From Nemopilema nomurai (lineage: Eukaryota > Cnidaria > Scyphozoa > Rhizostomeae > Rhizostomatidae), in assembly GCA_003864495.1 (NCBI GenBank), contig ML133446.1, positions 124,001 to 188,000 on the forward strand: DNA of 64,000 bases, read 5' to 3'. Made by a program: the position numbers and the translations under genes. Of this stretch, positions 12,201 to 24,720 are shown in pieces (positions within the stretch are counted from its first letter, which is position 1; each line of letters opens with the position of its first letter). The notes below the pieces were generated by a model, which was not told the origin of the DNA, made no database searches, and worked only from the letters and a program-made list of their open reading frames with translations.

Positions 12201-14628
12201 ACCTACGTCTGTTACTGACTACAACAACGCAATGGATGCCATGACTGTCGCATTCAGCTTCAAAACGGTTAACGCTGAAGGAATTATGTTTTATGGCAAA
12301 AGCCGCAATTCGAATGACTACATCAAGATACAGATAGCTAGCAAGAGGCGACTACGAGGAGAGATCAACCTTGGCTCCCAAGCAGACTTCGTTGATGTCG
12401 ACACTTCTGGTAGTTTTGATGACAACAAGCCCCATTCGGTTTTCTTAGAGTTCAATAGGAAAGAGCTAGCCTTTTCTGTTGACGGAGTAACAAAAACTGT
12501 CATGCGCAACCCATTTTCCATGAGCCATTTGGACCTAGAGGGGGAGCCAATGTATTTGGGAGGTGGTTATGGTATTTCGAACGGTTTTAGTGGCTGCGTA
12601 TTTGGGTTGGTGAGTGTCGTTTAAAGCTTTGCTGTCAAACTTGGTGCTCACTATTTTATACATCAGCAGAAACACAAATGGACATGTAGTCATTGACTCA
12701 TTCAGAACTTCAGTTTCCTTGGTACTATGGAAAATTATAATGATTGGAAATTAGGCCTTAAGCTTGCTAGCAAAGTATAGCCTCGTGTTAATTGCTTACG
12801 ATCTGACAGGAAATATTAATTTTTGATGCACTGAGATTTTAGTAAAGCGTTGCTAAACTGACATTTCTTGATAGTGCCAGTTTCTCATTTTGCAAACAAA
12901 TTCCCAATCCAGCAAGCTATCCAATTCAACTTCGACTTCTATCATTTTGATGGTAGTTGTCAGCATCGATTCTGAAGAAGTCTTGAAGAATCGAAAAGCT
13001 ATCTATCTGTGTTATCACTTTGATATTTTCAACCCGGTGTCATGCATCGTCGATGGAGAATTCGTGACCTTGAAGTGAGCACGTGAATCCGTATACCGTT
13101 TTAGTTCATCAATGGGATGATGATTGACATCAGATCAACTGCCATGTATTTGGAAAACTATGGCGTGCATGCTGGCTGTGGAATTGGGTGCAGTAGGCCA
13201 CCCGATGGTCCTTGCAATTATGGAAAATGCATGGAAGAGTATTCGTCTTTCAAGTGTGATTGTTCGATGTCACCTTTCGATGGAAAATTTTGCCATAAAG
13301 GTAAATGTACTGTTTAGACCTGTATTGACGTTTTTGACCTAAATGCTGCTTAACCTAAGTTGGGTTATTGTGAAAAGTGGTATCTCTATTATTTCTCTAT
13401 AGTTCTTTACAATTGAAGTGTCATAACAATTTTGTCTAGACTCTATGAAGTAAGTTATGGCATGTTTAGCAGTAGTCATCTATAGTGAAACCGTTTCTTC
13501 AACCGCTTAATGATTTCCAATTGTTTCTAAATTCATATAGGGCGATAGAGGCTGCTAATTTGTTTAGATAATTTTCTGCATAAATCTATTTTGAGATATG
13601 GCCCGAGGCCCATAAATAACCTTCGATTCTTATATAGAAAACGTCTCAGTTTTGATTGTTTGTCATGCTGATGGTAGAACCCTTCTCACTTAGCGTGCAT
13701 GCATCAGTCAATTGACGCCACTCCTTTTTGCTCTTTAGAATCGTATCCTGTTCACTTCAAAAACGACAGCAGTGTCACGTATGCGTTCGTGAAACCCGTT
13801 CAGATAAAGGAGGGAGAGGCGGTGCTGGCGTTCAAGACGACAAACAGTGACGGACTGCTATTCAGTATCCATGGTGACAGGCCTAACACTCACCTGTCCC
13901 TCGCTTTGAAAGATGGCAGCCTCGAGGCCTCCTTCAATTTCGATGCTACGTCTTCGAAGAGCAAAGTCATAAGACTTCAGTTAGCGACGATGAAGAGAAG
14001 GTTCGATGATGGCAAGATCCACAGTGTGAAAGTTTTTCACAATGTTAAGAAAGTCACAGTTGAGGTTCTTGACAAACTCTCATATGGACCAATGGAATTT
14101 TCTGCCACCAGCGGCAATTTGCTTTATGGAGTCAAGATTTCGGTAGGGAATGTAAAACCAGCCGTGCCTTTTGTATCAGGGTTGAAGAAGAATTTCGCTG
14201 GCTGCATGTCGGCTTTTAAATACAAATATCATGTCAACATGGCATCAAAACCAGTGCTAGTTGATGTTTTCTCAATGTATGGGAAGAAGGATCCATCTAC
14301 CAAAGGAAATGCGCTTCTTGGCGCTTGTGGCAAAGCCCTTCCAACGCCAAAGCCGCTGCCCTATCTCATTGGAAGACCAACGACAGCAACAACCACGCTA
14401 CGACCGTTCCCGCGGTTACACACAGTATCACGTGATATGACGCCAATAATCATAGGCGTCGCTTGCGGGCTGGCCTTTTTGTTACTTGTTATCTTAGTCT
14501 TGTTTTGTAAGCACATCAATCGTAACATTGGCGCGTACAAAACCAATGAAGACCGAAGGGTGTTGTCTTCTCGTGCAGAGACGTCATTTACACCCGTCCC
14601 CGATACTATGGATGGCACGAGCAGGTAG
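3259..14628 (+). CDS. Contactin-associated-protein-like / neurexin-IV-like receptor (8 exons)
   Basis: This is a type I membrane adhesion receptor of the Caspr/CNTNAP family. The exons join in phase: 3259-3328, 5083-5251, 9479-10500, 10768-11105, 11248-11521, 12074-12609, 13105-13300, 13739-14628. Together they give 3,495 nt (1,164 aa plus stop). Order: signal peptide (1-23), laminin G 1 (~28-190), laminin G 2 (~205-370), EGF (~378-417), fibrinogen-like region (~421-625, with YYWGDS and CRCGVYGNC..YCNCD), laminin G 3, EGF 2 (CNYGKC..CDC), laminin G 4, a Thr/Pro-rich stalk, a membrane helix (~1104-1126) and a tail of ~38 aa. The fibrinogen-like block followed by RFTLGPLTCIGD is diagnostic for Caspr. 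The tail has NIGAYKTNE, the counterpart of the 4.1-binding juxtamembrane motif. The N-terminal discoidin domain usual in Caspr is absent. The tail is short and I see no clear PDZ ligand at the C terminus (DGTSR). Confidence 0.93.
5332..9315. mobile_element. Putative ~4.0 kb DNA transposon inserted in the Caspr-like intron
   Basis: The ends read CACTCCTTTTCAT at the left and ATGAAAAGGACTG at the right, an imperfect 13 bp terminal inverted repeat (12 of 13). GT/CG-rich subterminal sequence follows inside both ends. CAATCT flanks both ends (5326-5331 and 9316-9321), as a 6 bp target duplication would. Inside are a large inverted repeat and, on the minus strand at 5517-5753, an open frame with a basic start (KRKRRSFREG) and an acidic Asp/Ser/Glu-rich end that I do not recognise. 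No transposase motif is visible, so it is non-autonomous or decayed. The superfamily is not assigned; a 6 bp duplication would fit few of them. The borders rest on short matches. Confidence 0.5.
5884..8851. repeat. Very long inverted repeat (two ~1.39 kb arms, ~175 bp spacer)
   Basis: The left arm, about 5884-7275, is the reverse complement of the right arm, about 7451-8851. Position x pairs with 14726 minus x for nearly the whole length. Only scattered mismatches were noted (for example CCTGTACAAGG against CCTTGTACCGG near 6753 and 7970), plus a small indel near the outer ends (about 5915 against 8815). The two 76-codon frames at 7246-7016 (minus) and 7480-7710 (plus) are identical, and the 88-codon pair differs at only a few residues. 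This shows recent origin or ongoing homogenisation. Neither open frame resembles a known protein to me, and I treat them as by-products of the repeat. Confidence 0.95.
9479..10500 (+). CDS. Exon 3 of the Caspr-like gene (rest of laminin G 1, laminin G 2, first EGF)
   Basis: This 1,022 nt exon is unusually large for the gene and carries most of the N-terminal ectodomain. It opens with the Arg codon completed across the GC-AG intron. It includes the laminin G signature DNQWHNVVL and its paralogue DGLWHQVKLS. It ends in the EGF domain CTPNPCLHGGRC..CNCSHTGYLGSVC before the donor GTAAGT at 10501. Confidence 0.93.
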
Positions 14629-17600
14629 GAAAAGCCGGCAAAGCCAAGGGTGCAAAGAAGCTAGGGTATTATGGTTAGGCCTTTTTATAATTTTACTACT
14701 GGACAAAAGTCAGGAGCACTGTTGATCGACATATCAACCGCCCGAGTGTACACTGGGTTCTGGGCTGCGGACGCCTGAACCTCGCCCCCCGTCGCGGGAT
14801 AATGGACTAATGTGGACTGATCAGATTTTCGTACAGGAGGTTGTATCGTTGCCGATGTTGTTGTTGTAGTGAGTTTATGTGCGTCACATGTCTACGTCTA
14901 AGCTTTGAGGCTTTGTCTACGTTATGTTTTAGTGCCTGGGAGAGGCTAAGGTTGCGCACTTCACTCAAATCGAGGACAATTTTTGCAAATATTTAACTAA
15001 AACAGCACGTTAAGCTGAATGAAGTATCATGTTTGGTTGCGCAAGTGACATATTTGGTAGATGAGTATCTTTCATTGGTTTAAAACTTCTATACAGCTTC
15101 CTAGATAGAAAACATAAGATTTACATTCGTACCATGAAGATACTCATTACGAACTATCAATTGACTTTGAAAGTTCGAATGATGAGAAACAGATATTCTC
15201 AGGGAGTTGTCTGCTGTCAAGGACAGATGAGGTGCAGCGAATTTCCATCGTTTTGTTTTGTTGATATTTGCTGCGACGAAAGAAGAGTTTGGGTGAGTAG
15301 TAAGCAGCGAGGATATTTAATAATTATGGAGAATTGTTAAATTGTGTCAATTGCTGTTCTCTTGATAACTGCGTCGTTTTTTAATATTTTCTAACTTTTA
15401 TAAAGATGAGTAAATAATTTCGATATACACTTATTTTTGCACAATGCATGATTGACCCATTGGATAAACACTTTTGCTTCTAATATTGTCCTTAGATGCT
15501 TCACGCTTTGTATGTAATTTAGTTTAGAAGATAGATGGTATGTTTTCTGCGTTTTATATCGACTTCCTTTGCTAATAGGAAAAAGCTTCTTGTTAGAAAT
15601 GCAGGTCTCTTTGAGGCACTCTTTGTACCAATGCAGGTCGTGCCTTATATATCACAAGGCTTCCAGCACCAATGAAAAATTCTCAAAGCTCTAAATCATA
15701 TACAAATGACGTCATCCTGGAATGTCGCCCAGTCTATTGTGGGATTCGTGTCGCTGTTAGCCGTGTGCTTCCTGAAGTGCTTTTACAGTGACGACCATCC
15801 ATGCCTGTAAGGCGTATTCCTTGGTTAATCTTAATCCTCGTTGTGCGTTTAGTAGCCCTGACAAAATGACTCACAGAAATTATGGACACATGGAAATATG
15901 CTACTGAAGCTCAGGAAAGATAAGAATCGGCGGAACAGTGGAGAGTTTTACCTAAATAAATCGCGGAAATTTCCTACGGCATGCCAAATAGTTAAAGCTT
16001 GAAGAAAATACGAAAAGGAAATCACGTAAAATGATGTTGTTGTTGCTGGCTGTAGGGGGCCTGCTTTGCTGACTTCCTTTTTCGTTTTAAGCTTCTTCCA
16101 TACTTTGGTTTAAATTCTTTTTCACTCACGCAGAGTTGTCAACAAAGTGGTTCCAATGCAAATACATCGTAAGCTTTGGTTTTTACCTTTTGAATCCGTT
16201 TCTAAAGAAACAATGTTGACCAGTTCGGCTCTTGCATGCCCAAACGTTTTTTCATAGTAGAGTGTACTTTTGCACTTTGCTGGGACCACTCAATATACCC
16301 GTTATTGCTGGGGCCAAAAAAGGCTTTATTCAACCGCCTTCATTGCTCATCCCCAAGCACATTCATTTGCCATTCAGGCTTTATGGTTACCCAGCTACTT
16401 TTATATTTAATATCTGCTTGATATTTCCTTGACGCCTTCCATGACATTTTCCGCATATTTGTTTGCTTCGTGTTACGTTTTGCAGTTTCTATGGTGTTTA
16501 AGCACTATTAATGCTCTAATAAAGGTTCTTTCGTCATATACCTGGTTCTCCACAGCTTTGGTGGCTAGGCACCATTATTAAAGAACCAAGGTACCCTTCA
16601 ATGAACTACATAAACAGCCCCCCTCCCCAACCCTACTTATGGATTATTAAAATATTAACATGAACGTGTAAGTAACAATTTCAACATACTCCCAGTCGCT
16701 TTGAGTCTGACTACCTCTCATACACATTAAGTTTAAAAGATTCCTCTTCGTTAGTTTAAGTCTAATTGCAAAGAAGAACATGACTTCGCAAGGATTGCTG
16801 GTATCTGTTTTGGCAGTGTGTTGCAATTGCTGAAGAAGAAAATCACATGGTAAGTGTGATAGTGTTAATCGGAGAATCGTTAGGAATAATCACCAAGAGC
16901 CCCCATGCGTCATCTTGACTGCTGAGTTGACTGCAATTTGACTCTTTTCAATATAGATGAAAGAGAACAATCCTTGTTTGTGTAAAAGAGGAGAGAGTTT
17001 TTCTTTTTAGTATTAAAAGCAGCTCTTCTATTTTTCTCATGCATTGCTTGTCGTAGTTTTATTCTATATGTTGCCACAAACCTAAATTTTATTAGTCATG
17101 AAGGATTGCTTTAGGTACGAGATGAACTAGGAATTCTGGTGCTTGCTTAAAGAACGATTTTGTCTAAGGAGCCTTATTTTTGATAGATTTTGTTTTTCTA
17201 TTTATAATTATGAGTTTTGATGGTAATTAAGCATCTTATTTCACAAAGAGATCACTAGCACTATTCCAATCCTCGTTCTCTAAAGTTCCCCCTTCCCCAG
17301 AACTAGCGCGATGCGTGTGTCCACAAAATTGATACTTCATTTTGGGGGTTTTCAGTAACCTGCTGCTGACTTAAAGTTCCCCCTTCCCCATCTACGCCTG
17401 ATTAAACTTTTCTGATGTTTCCAACCCCCATGCCTACCTCACCGCCCCCCCCTACCCCCCCCCCCCCCCGTCAATGCTACGAGAGAGAATGCTTTTTCGG
17501 GGGGGGAGAACAAAAATAATGATAAGCTCTATACTTATAGTTGGTTTGAATAATAGTTAATGTACATATATTATTTTGTAAAACTGATTTATACCACAGA

Positions 17601-18725
17601 AAAAGGGCGTGGCTTAACAATTTTTCGCGGGCTGGAGCCGCCACGGCTTAAGAATAGCGTGACGTGTGTGTCCACAAAATTGATACTTCATTTCTAGGAT
17701 TTTCAGTAACCTGCTGCTGCCTTGAGGTGATAAGGCAGTTTCACGGACAGTTGTTCTATTCCGCTTCAAATGATTTGTCTCCCCGTGACTTTCTTACAAC
17801 ACTATACTGGGATTGTCGACTTGCTGTTCTTAAGAGGGCTCACGTCTTCCAAAAAGTAGGGAACGTGCTTTGATAGTTTGTTATTGCTCCCAATAATTTT
17901 TATAAAAAAACTCCTCCAATATTATGCACGGATTATTTTTCACCTTTTGCTCTCTTTCATCTGTACCTTCATTTACAGACACTTTGTAAAATCCTAATCC
18001 AGAACTTTTGAATTGGTCTGTTGAGCTTACTAGACTACCAAACCCCCCCCCCCCCCCCACCCCCCTCTCTTTCTCTGTCCTTCGTACTTTGGTCCCCGCA
18101 GCCACGGCGCAACAGACCGGGAGTATTTCATAGTGAACAGATTGGCATCTTTGAGACGGCCTGACTGCGTTGCTAGGAAATGTGTTCACGTGACAACCTT
18201 TCTGCATACTTGCTTTAACACCTTTCAGAAGAGGTCACGCAGCCATGTTAGGACTGTGGATGAAAAATAGACAGCAGTAAGCTAAAAAGTCAGGCAGCAT
18301 CATGGGAGAAACTAAAGTGTTTGATTGCTGGATTAATTAGAATCTAGACGATCGCATATCAGTGGGGCTTCGTCGAGGGCACCTCCGTAATTCTAGCGTC
18401 TGATTGCCTTGGAAACACATTCTTTGGTATCTCCACTGATGTATCAAATTTCTACCAGTCCCCGCGAGGCAGAGCTTGTTACTTCTTCAGTACATACATT
18501 GTTTATTTTGAGCTTCACCTAATTTAACTGTTCTCTTTTGATTGCGAAGGTGTGAATGCCAAGGCTTACCTTAAAACCAGACTTTTGTCCAGTGGAATGT
18601 TGTTAAGCTTTTCTGAGACCTTTTGTGATGTTCCCTTATTGAGTAACGAAATTCGGGTAGATCCTTCTTATCATTTCACTTTCATGTTATAGCATTACAG
18701 TTAAGTCGGTTCGATTTCACGAGTC
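14629..18725. other. Intergenic region between Caspr-like and Six1/2 genes
   Basis: This holds the 3' UTR of the Caspr-like gene and the upstream region of Six1/2. AATAAA occurs near 15954 and 16516; either could be the polyadenylation signal, but this is not decisive. There is a duplicated ~60 bp segment (17311 and 17661) and several C or G homopolymers (about 17450-17470, 17500-17508, 18040-18060). I see no further gene. Confidence 0.5.
17311..17727 (+). repeat. Dispersed direct duplication of ~60 bp
   Basis: GTGTGTCCACAAAATTGATA followed by CTTCATTT and TTTTCAGTAACCTGCTGCTG occurs at about 17315-17371 and again at 17666-17720. A shorter motif AAAGTTCCCCCTTCCCC is present at about 17283 and 17373. 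These are probably remnants of a local duplication. Confidence 0.75.
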
Positions 18726-19302
18726 ATGAGCGCCTTCCTGGATGGTCCCGGCTTTTCGACTGTCGGCTTTACACCAGAACAGATCGCTTGCGTTTGCGAG
18801 GTACTGCAGCAAGGGGGCAGCATAGACCGGTTGGCGCGTTTTCTCTGGAGCCTGCCGAACTGCGACGAAATCAGTTCGAACGAGAGCGTTCTCAAAGCGA
18901 AGGCAGTTGTCGCTTTTCATCACGGCAACTTCCAGGAGCTATACAGTATAATAGAGAACCATTCCTTCTCCTTATCGTCACACGTGAAGCTGCAGAACTT
19001 ATGGCTCAAGGCGCATTACATTGAGGCGGAGAAAGTGAGGGGCCGTCCCCTCGGTGCGGTAGGCAAGTACCGAGTAAGAAGGAAGTTCCCACTGCCAAGG
19101 ACGATATGGGATGGAGAGGAAACGAGCTACTGTTTCAAGGAGAAATCGCGAGCCATTCTTAGGGATTGGTACGCTCGAAACCCTTATCCATCTCCAAGGG
19201 AAAAGAAGGAGCTGGCAGATGGAACTGGACTTTCAACTACCAAGTAAGTAACTGGTTTAAAAATAGAAGACAAAGAGATCGCGCCGCAGAAGCCAAAGAC
19301 AG
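18726..19302 (+). CDS. Six1/2: Six1/2 homeobox transcription factor, coding exon 1 (frame broken in homeobox)
   Basis: This exon encodes the SIX domain and most of the homeodomain of a sine oculis family factor, a nuclear DNA-binding protein that works with Eya. The SIX domain ([17 protein letters not shown] to ..[12 protein letters not shown], ~15-120) and [20 protein letters not shown] place it in the Six1/2 class rather than Six3/6 or Six4/5. In the ATG frame a TAA falls at 19245-19247, just after LSTTK. One frame over, the next bases read [19 protein letters not shown] and end at a GTGAGA donor (19303), the site used in bilaterian Six1 and Six2. So one base is missing near 19241 (ACTACCAAG where family consensus expects ACTACCCAAG). 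Alternatively, AA|GTAAGT at 19244 acts as a donor and joins exon 2 in frame. The start matches the family length before the SIX domain. Confidence 0.95.
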
Positions 19303-22300
19303 GTGAGATTCTTATATTGACACATCGTTCAATAAATAAGTAAAAATAATTTTATCATTTCGCCATTCACAGACGCTCGGTGTTTATCTACGTTAAAGAT
19401 TCGCGAGAAATCTGAGAAAGCCATACCATAGGGAGCAAGTAAAAACACGAATGAAAGATTTGCTTATAGTGCTGGTTCGTGTGACAGTTTTATCGCTTGA
19501 AAGGTCTTTCAAAATTGTCTAAAGTTTGCTTCAATTCAGTAATATTATCTGCATTTCGCTCAGGCTGAACCCCTGTATATTTTGGTAATACAGTGTCTGG
19601 GCAGAGTTGCAACTATCCAGATTGGCCTAAGTGCTCGCCGTCTCTTTCCCAACAATGCGTAGTCTTTCCTATTGATTAAAATCCTATTTATAGAGACTCA
19701 AAATGCTGGAGGACAAGTTTTACCTGATGGTTTGACTTTTAACATCCATCGAGTCTTGCGGCTCCAATTAAATACATCCATAAGCTTGGACCTCAAAAAC
19801 TGACAGCTACGATGCTCTTTTCCAGTGCGATTTTCTGAATTTATTTGCTGTTAATACTGCTGGAATTATTAATGTTTCCAAAAGTTATTTCAAGTGACGT
19901 TTAGCACTCACCTAAGATTAAGCAGCTCGTAATGAAAAACCCGGGAAACGTTTGCATTTGTTGCCTTTCCTGTGAAAAGGCGAGCAACCAGATGCAGGCA
20001 AAACACTCAGCAATTCCTTTCTGGTTGGAATGTTGATGCCTCGCTTCATTAACACAACCACGAGAAAAATCTTTTTTAGCAGAACCACTAACATATATAA
20101 CAGTGGCACGCGCGCTCCAAATTAAAATTTATGATTGTCTGATAAAAAACCAACACTTAGTGAGTCTGCTTCGTGCCATGATGGCTTTTGCCTCGTTGAA
20201 TGAAATTCCTGACAAAATCAGGATTGATAATACGCATGAATACACGCATCCTAACTAAACGTGCATCAAAACTATAGGCAACCTAAATTGGAAGTTAGCC
20301 CATCATGATAGCACTAAGCACATCAAATGTTGGAGAGAACACTGTTAGCACCCTTGGGGCATTTGGTTCATTTCCTTTCCCCCAGTGGCATGTTGCATTT
20401 GCATTCTCAAAAGGGTTTTGAGAGGTTAACATAGAAGAACATGCAAGCAAAATGTTGATAAAAAAGTCATTTGAAGAAGGCTTAGTTGATCCCACCTAAC
20501 CTGGTGATGCTAATTGCATTTTATTGGGTAACTTAGTCGTTTTGACACATACAAGGAAATTAAATCATTATCACTTCATATGAATAAAGCTGTTTAGAGT
20601 GGACGTCTCAATAAAGGAAGATGAGGGCTTAATAAATAGAGTTTGGTAAATCACTTCTTGAAACGATAGGTGGTTAGTTTTTTTCACAATTCAGTGGCCT
20701 GTTCAATTGTTGAGAATCTAACCCATCACTTAAGAGTTTCTTTTGGTACACGCTAGAGATAGCCTATGAAATAATAGAAACACAAGTCGAAGTTGGTGTT
20801 TGTCAGCTGATAACAGCATTATAACTGCTAAAGAAAAGATGGACACATCAACTATGGTTCTACGGTGAAATTGACTAAGGAATGACTTGAGTCAGGTGAA
20901 TGATGCGCCAAGTTAATTCAACTAAGTTATGCCAAATTGTCAGCACAATTCTATATGATTGATCAAAACATTAACTGATCTAATTGGGAACTTTTTCAGC
21001 CCTAATGGAGCTTCTCGTCGCATTATAGTGCTAGTCAACAACATCTAAATATTGTATTTTGATGGTGCAAACAGGTTCCAAGTTAGAACAAAGTAAAACA
21101 GATTTCTTCCCTTTTTTATTTACGTAAAATTTCGAAGTACACTGCTGAATTCTGCACCTATAGATCATCAGAATTTAAGCTTTCAGTAGTTGATTAACCA
21201 GGTTTGCCTTACTAAATTATCATAAGTGCTGTTCACTTTAAGAGTGAAGCGTAGTAGGCGATGAAGCGTTTCGATTTTGTCTCTTCATCACCAATCTGGC
21301 AGTGTCTGTTGCTACAGGCCTCATCTTTGCTCCAATATACTCAGTCGGAGTAGCTCTTACAGGAGCAGCGTACAAGCTGAAGCTACCAACATTTAGCTTG
21401 GAGTTGATTAGAATTGTAAGCAGACTTTTCCTTATATCGACTTCAGCAATGACCGTTTTAATAGATTTTGCTGGTTAAAGTGACGGTAGCCATATTCGCG
21501 CTTCTTTAATACCTTGAAGCCTGCAAGGCTAACCGCTAGTTTAAAGGTAATTAATGGCTTTCTGGTTAATTTCCGTTCATATTGTTACCCAATAAGCTGG
21601 ACCTGCAAGTCTCATGAAGTATGCAAGATTTGTCACAGCGTTATTTAATTCCAGCCGTGGCGAATTACGATTTATGCATCAGAAATGACTTCAAAGATAA
21701 TTCACACTTTAAAGATGTACCAAAACTCTCTTGTCGCATTTAAAACCACTTCATTAATCACTCAAATTGCTCAATGGACACCAGAAATTAATCGAATTAT
21801 TGCCATTTTATTTCCTTCCATTTCACTGATTAAGGATGAGTTTTAAAGTCACTCAGACAACTGAATTACAATGCGTTTGATAATTGAATACTGATCACTG
21901 AATGCTAAGCGTTTCACAAATACTGGCAAAGAGACAAACTGCACAACGCTAGTGAAAGTCGGTGACAGATACTGTAAATGTTTGTGTGCAAATTGTTATT
22001 TTACTCCCTTCAAATGAGACCAGTTCTCTGTGAAGAATGGTAAACCAGAATCACCTGGTAAAATTTAGTTTTACTCCAGTTTTGGAATCATTTATCAACT
22101 TAAATTTCAGACACAAATTTACACAGCAGGCATAGGGGCTCTTTTTTAAAATTTGGCATAAGTTGCTCAAATAGTATTGTTATTTATTGCTAAAATTATA
22201 ACCTACGTATGCCCATTCTATCTCAAATTTCGCCACATCATTGTGGAATGTCCTAAATTAGTTTTTTGAGAACAGCCTTAAATTTGTTTAGCCAAAGAAC

Positions 22301-23436
22301 AATAAATTTCCATTTGGGGTATAGTTTTTACATCAAGAAAGAATTTTGGTCTTTCCTTTGATAAAAACATCTTGAGAGCCTCAAAAAGGTAAGTCTTCTC
22401 TGACAGCGCTCTTCCTCACAACGTCCTTTCAAAGAATGAAATTAGACATATTTATAGAAATTGGTTCATCAAGATGTGACATATAAATGAATTACACAAC
22501 CGGTGCCTAACCGGGAAAATCAATCCTCTAGCACTGTTTTCTTTCATCGCATTAACTACATTGCCCTTTGGAAAAAATTTGAATTCCATTTCAGTTAAAA
22601 TCAAATTACCATGACTGTCACAAAAACTTTGATGAAAGGCTGCACAATAACCTAAAGTAAAGAAAAATCGTCTTATCCATTAATGATTTAAAGAAAGGGT
22701 TTAAGAGAAGAAGAAGTACTTGTTAGGAAGTTTGATGGGATGATTGGAGTATGGGGGCTACAATGACCCGCTTTTTAATAGAATGGCAATCAACGAATGT
22801 TTATCGATAGTATCTGTACGAAGCAGAGCATCCTTTTTCCCAGCTTTATTCTTCTTCTTTTATTTTGATGGGTTCACCTATATGCTATCATCCCTATAAG
22901 AAGCCATAGAGTACTTCTTTCAGACATGATACCGGCAAGATTTCATAGTATTTCCTGCATTCAAATCAAATCAAAATTTTCGTGTTTGTTAGCTTTAAAA
23001 GAATTACTGTGTAGCATTTTTGTGAATGTGTTTGAGATCAAAAGAGCTGAAAAATAATACATTCTGATAAGCGTGTAAGCAGCTAGAAATTATAGTACGA
23101 TATTTACAACATGCTATAATGAGCTGTTCATGTAAATGCGAAGGAAACACTTTAAGAGTACGAAAAATTTCTTGTCACTTTTAATATTTTATACATGTTT
23201 ACATATAAACACATATTGTTTCCATATAAATATACCTGAGCTATGAAAAGATACAGACCAAATATTAAGGCTTCTGGAAAAAGGTTCTAGGAAGAAACCA
23301 TGTGAAGCAACTTTGAAAATGCATGGCCTGCTAATTCTTATGTTTGTTTTTTCATTCGGTGAAATGAGGTAACTTTAAATTTTTCTCGCATTTAGAGGAT
23401 CACATGTGTTCACAAGTAAATTTCTGGTTGAAGAAA

Positions 23437-23522
23437 TGCTCATAGAGAAAATCACTTCAAACGCTCATAGAGAAAATCGCCTCAAATGCTCATAGAGAAA
23501 ATCACTTCAAATGCTCATATGA
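23437..23522 (+). repeat. 25 bp minisatellite, about 3.4 copies
   Basis: The unit ATGCTCATAGAGAAAATCAC plus TTCAA repeats in tandem with only C/T and A/G substitutions, and ends in a partial copy (ATGCTCATATGAG). Confidence 0.9.
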
Positions 23523-24581
23523 GCAATACAATACAACTTTTCTAAAATTCATAGTCATAACCTAGGCCTTGAAAATGTTGCACCGAGTAACCGAGCCAAG
23601 GAATTTCATTCAGGCAAATGGAATTCTTCATACGCGTTTGGACATCATTAGATGTAGTGATCATGGCGTGGTCATAGTTGGAACAGTGCTTTTCAAATGG
23701 CAATCGCTTCGGCGACGAGCCTTTTGCACTGCTGTGTTTGCATAGACAAGAGAGTGGGCGAATTCTCATCTGTGAAAGCTTGCAAAGAAGGGGGATCGAT
23801 GCTGGCTAGAAGAGGATGTGTAAGGAAAGGCTACACGATGGCTTATGCAAAAACAAAGCTTTGTGAGTTGCTAAAAACTACAGAAATTCAATCCTTATTG
23901 TGATCAGTGTGAACGCGCAAAGTCGAGTACTTTCTTAGTTTTTGTATATTAGCAAATTTCGCAAAAGGAAGGGCACAGTATATGGACAGTTCCTCTTCAA
24001 GGCCCATTAATGAAAATACAAAGTCTTTGATTTGTCAGTGCATTGATTAGATAAATTTCTTGTTTTTCGGGTGAAGAACTGAAAGAAATATATTTAGGCG
24101 GTGGAAAAAATTGTCGCAGACCTAGGAGGCGTTCTTGAAGTCGAGAAAACTTGCCGGACCTTTCCTGAAGTGCATGGACATTTCTGTGCGTTAAGAGTAA
24201 TCTGGCAGTTTGGTAAAGCAGTTTTGCAAGATGAAGAGATTGAATATAAACAACGTTGTCGGATTCTTAAGGTTGTGGTATATTCTTGTACCACTTCCAA
24301 CTTACTGCCATCATCAGTTTTGGATTTGTCAACACAAATCAATTGCGGTCAGTGTGGAACGTCCTCAGTTCTAGTTTATGGCTGGAGTGTGTATACATGA
24401 TATCATAGTCACAAGAGAGAGATAGTCTGGAAGCGAACAATGCGCTATTGTTCTAGCTCTTTGATAAAGATTTTCCTAGCGCCCGGACCTCCCAAGGTGC
24501 ACACGTTTTGTGCGTCGTGTTGTTTTGTGGTGTATGGTGTATGGTTTTAATTGCCTTCCGAGTATCTTCGCAGTTTTTCCA

Positions 24582-24720
24582 AATGCCTGAAGCAAATTGT
24601 TCGATCTTTGGATGTTCAACATCAAGAAGAAATAAAGAGTTTAGTATTTTTAAGATTCCTTTGCCATATAGCGAAACCAACAAGAAATGGAAAAGTGAAT
24701 TGATTAACGCAGTGGAGTAA
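24582..24720 (+). pseudogene. THAP-like domain N terminus (transposon-derived fragment)
   Basis: From ATG at 24582 the frame reads MPEANCSIFGCST, then FSIFKIPLPY and NKKWKSELINAV before a stop. This matches the first half of a THAP zinc finger: paired cysteines (C-x4-C), a hydrophobic-Phe-Pro segment and a Trp in the first helix. The second C-x2-H pair is missing. It could lie in a further exon, but none is evident. THAP fingers occur in P-element-like transposases and in host proteins; the inverted repeats around it favour a transposon source. Confidence 0.5.

Noticed and set aside
17881..18207. 108-codon minus-strand ORF upstream of Six1/2
   Set aside because: It runs through a poly-C/poly-G tract (Gly run) and has no recognisable similarity.
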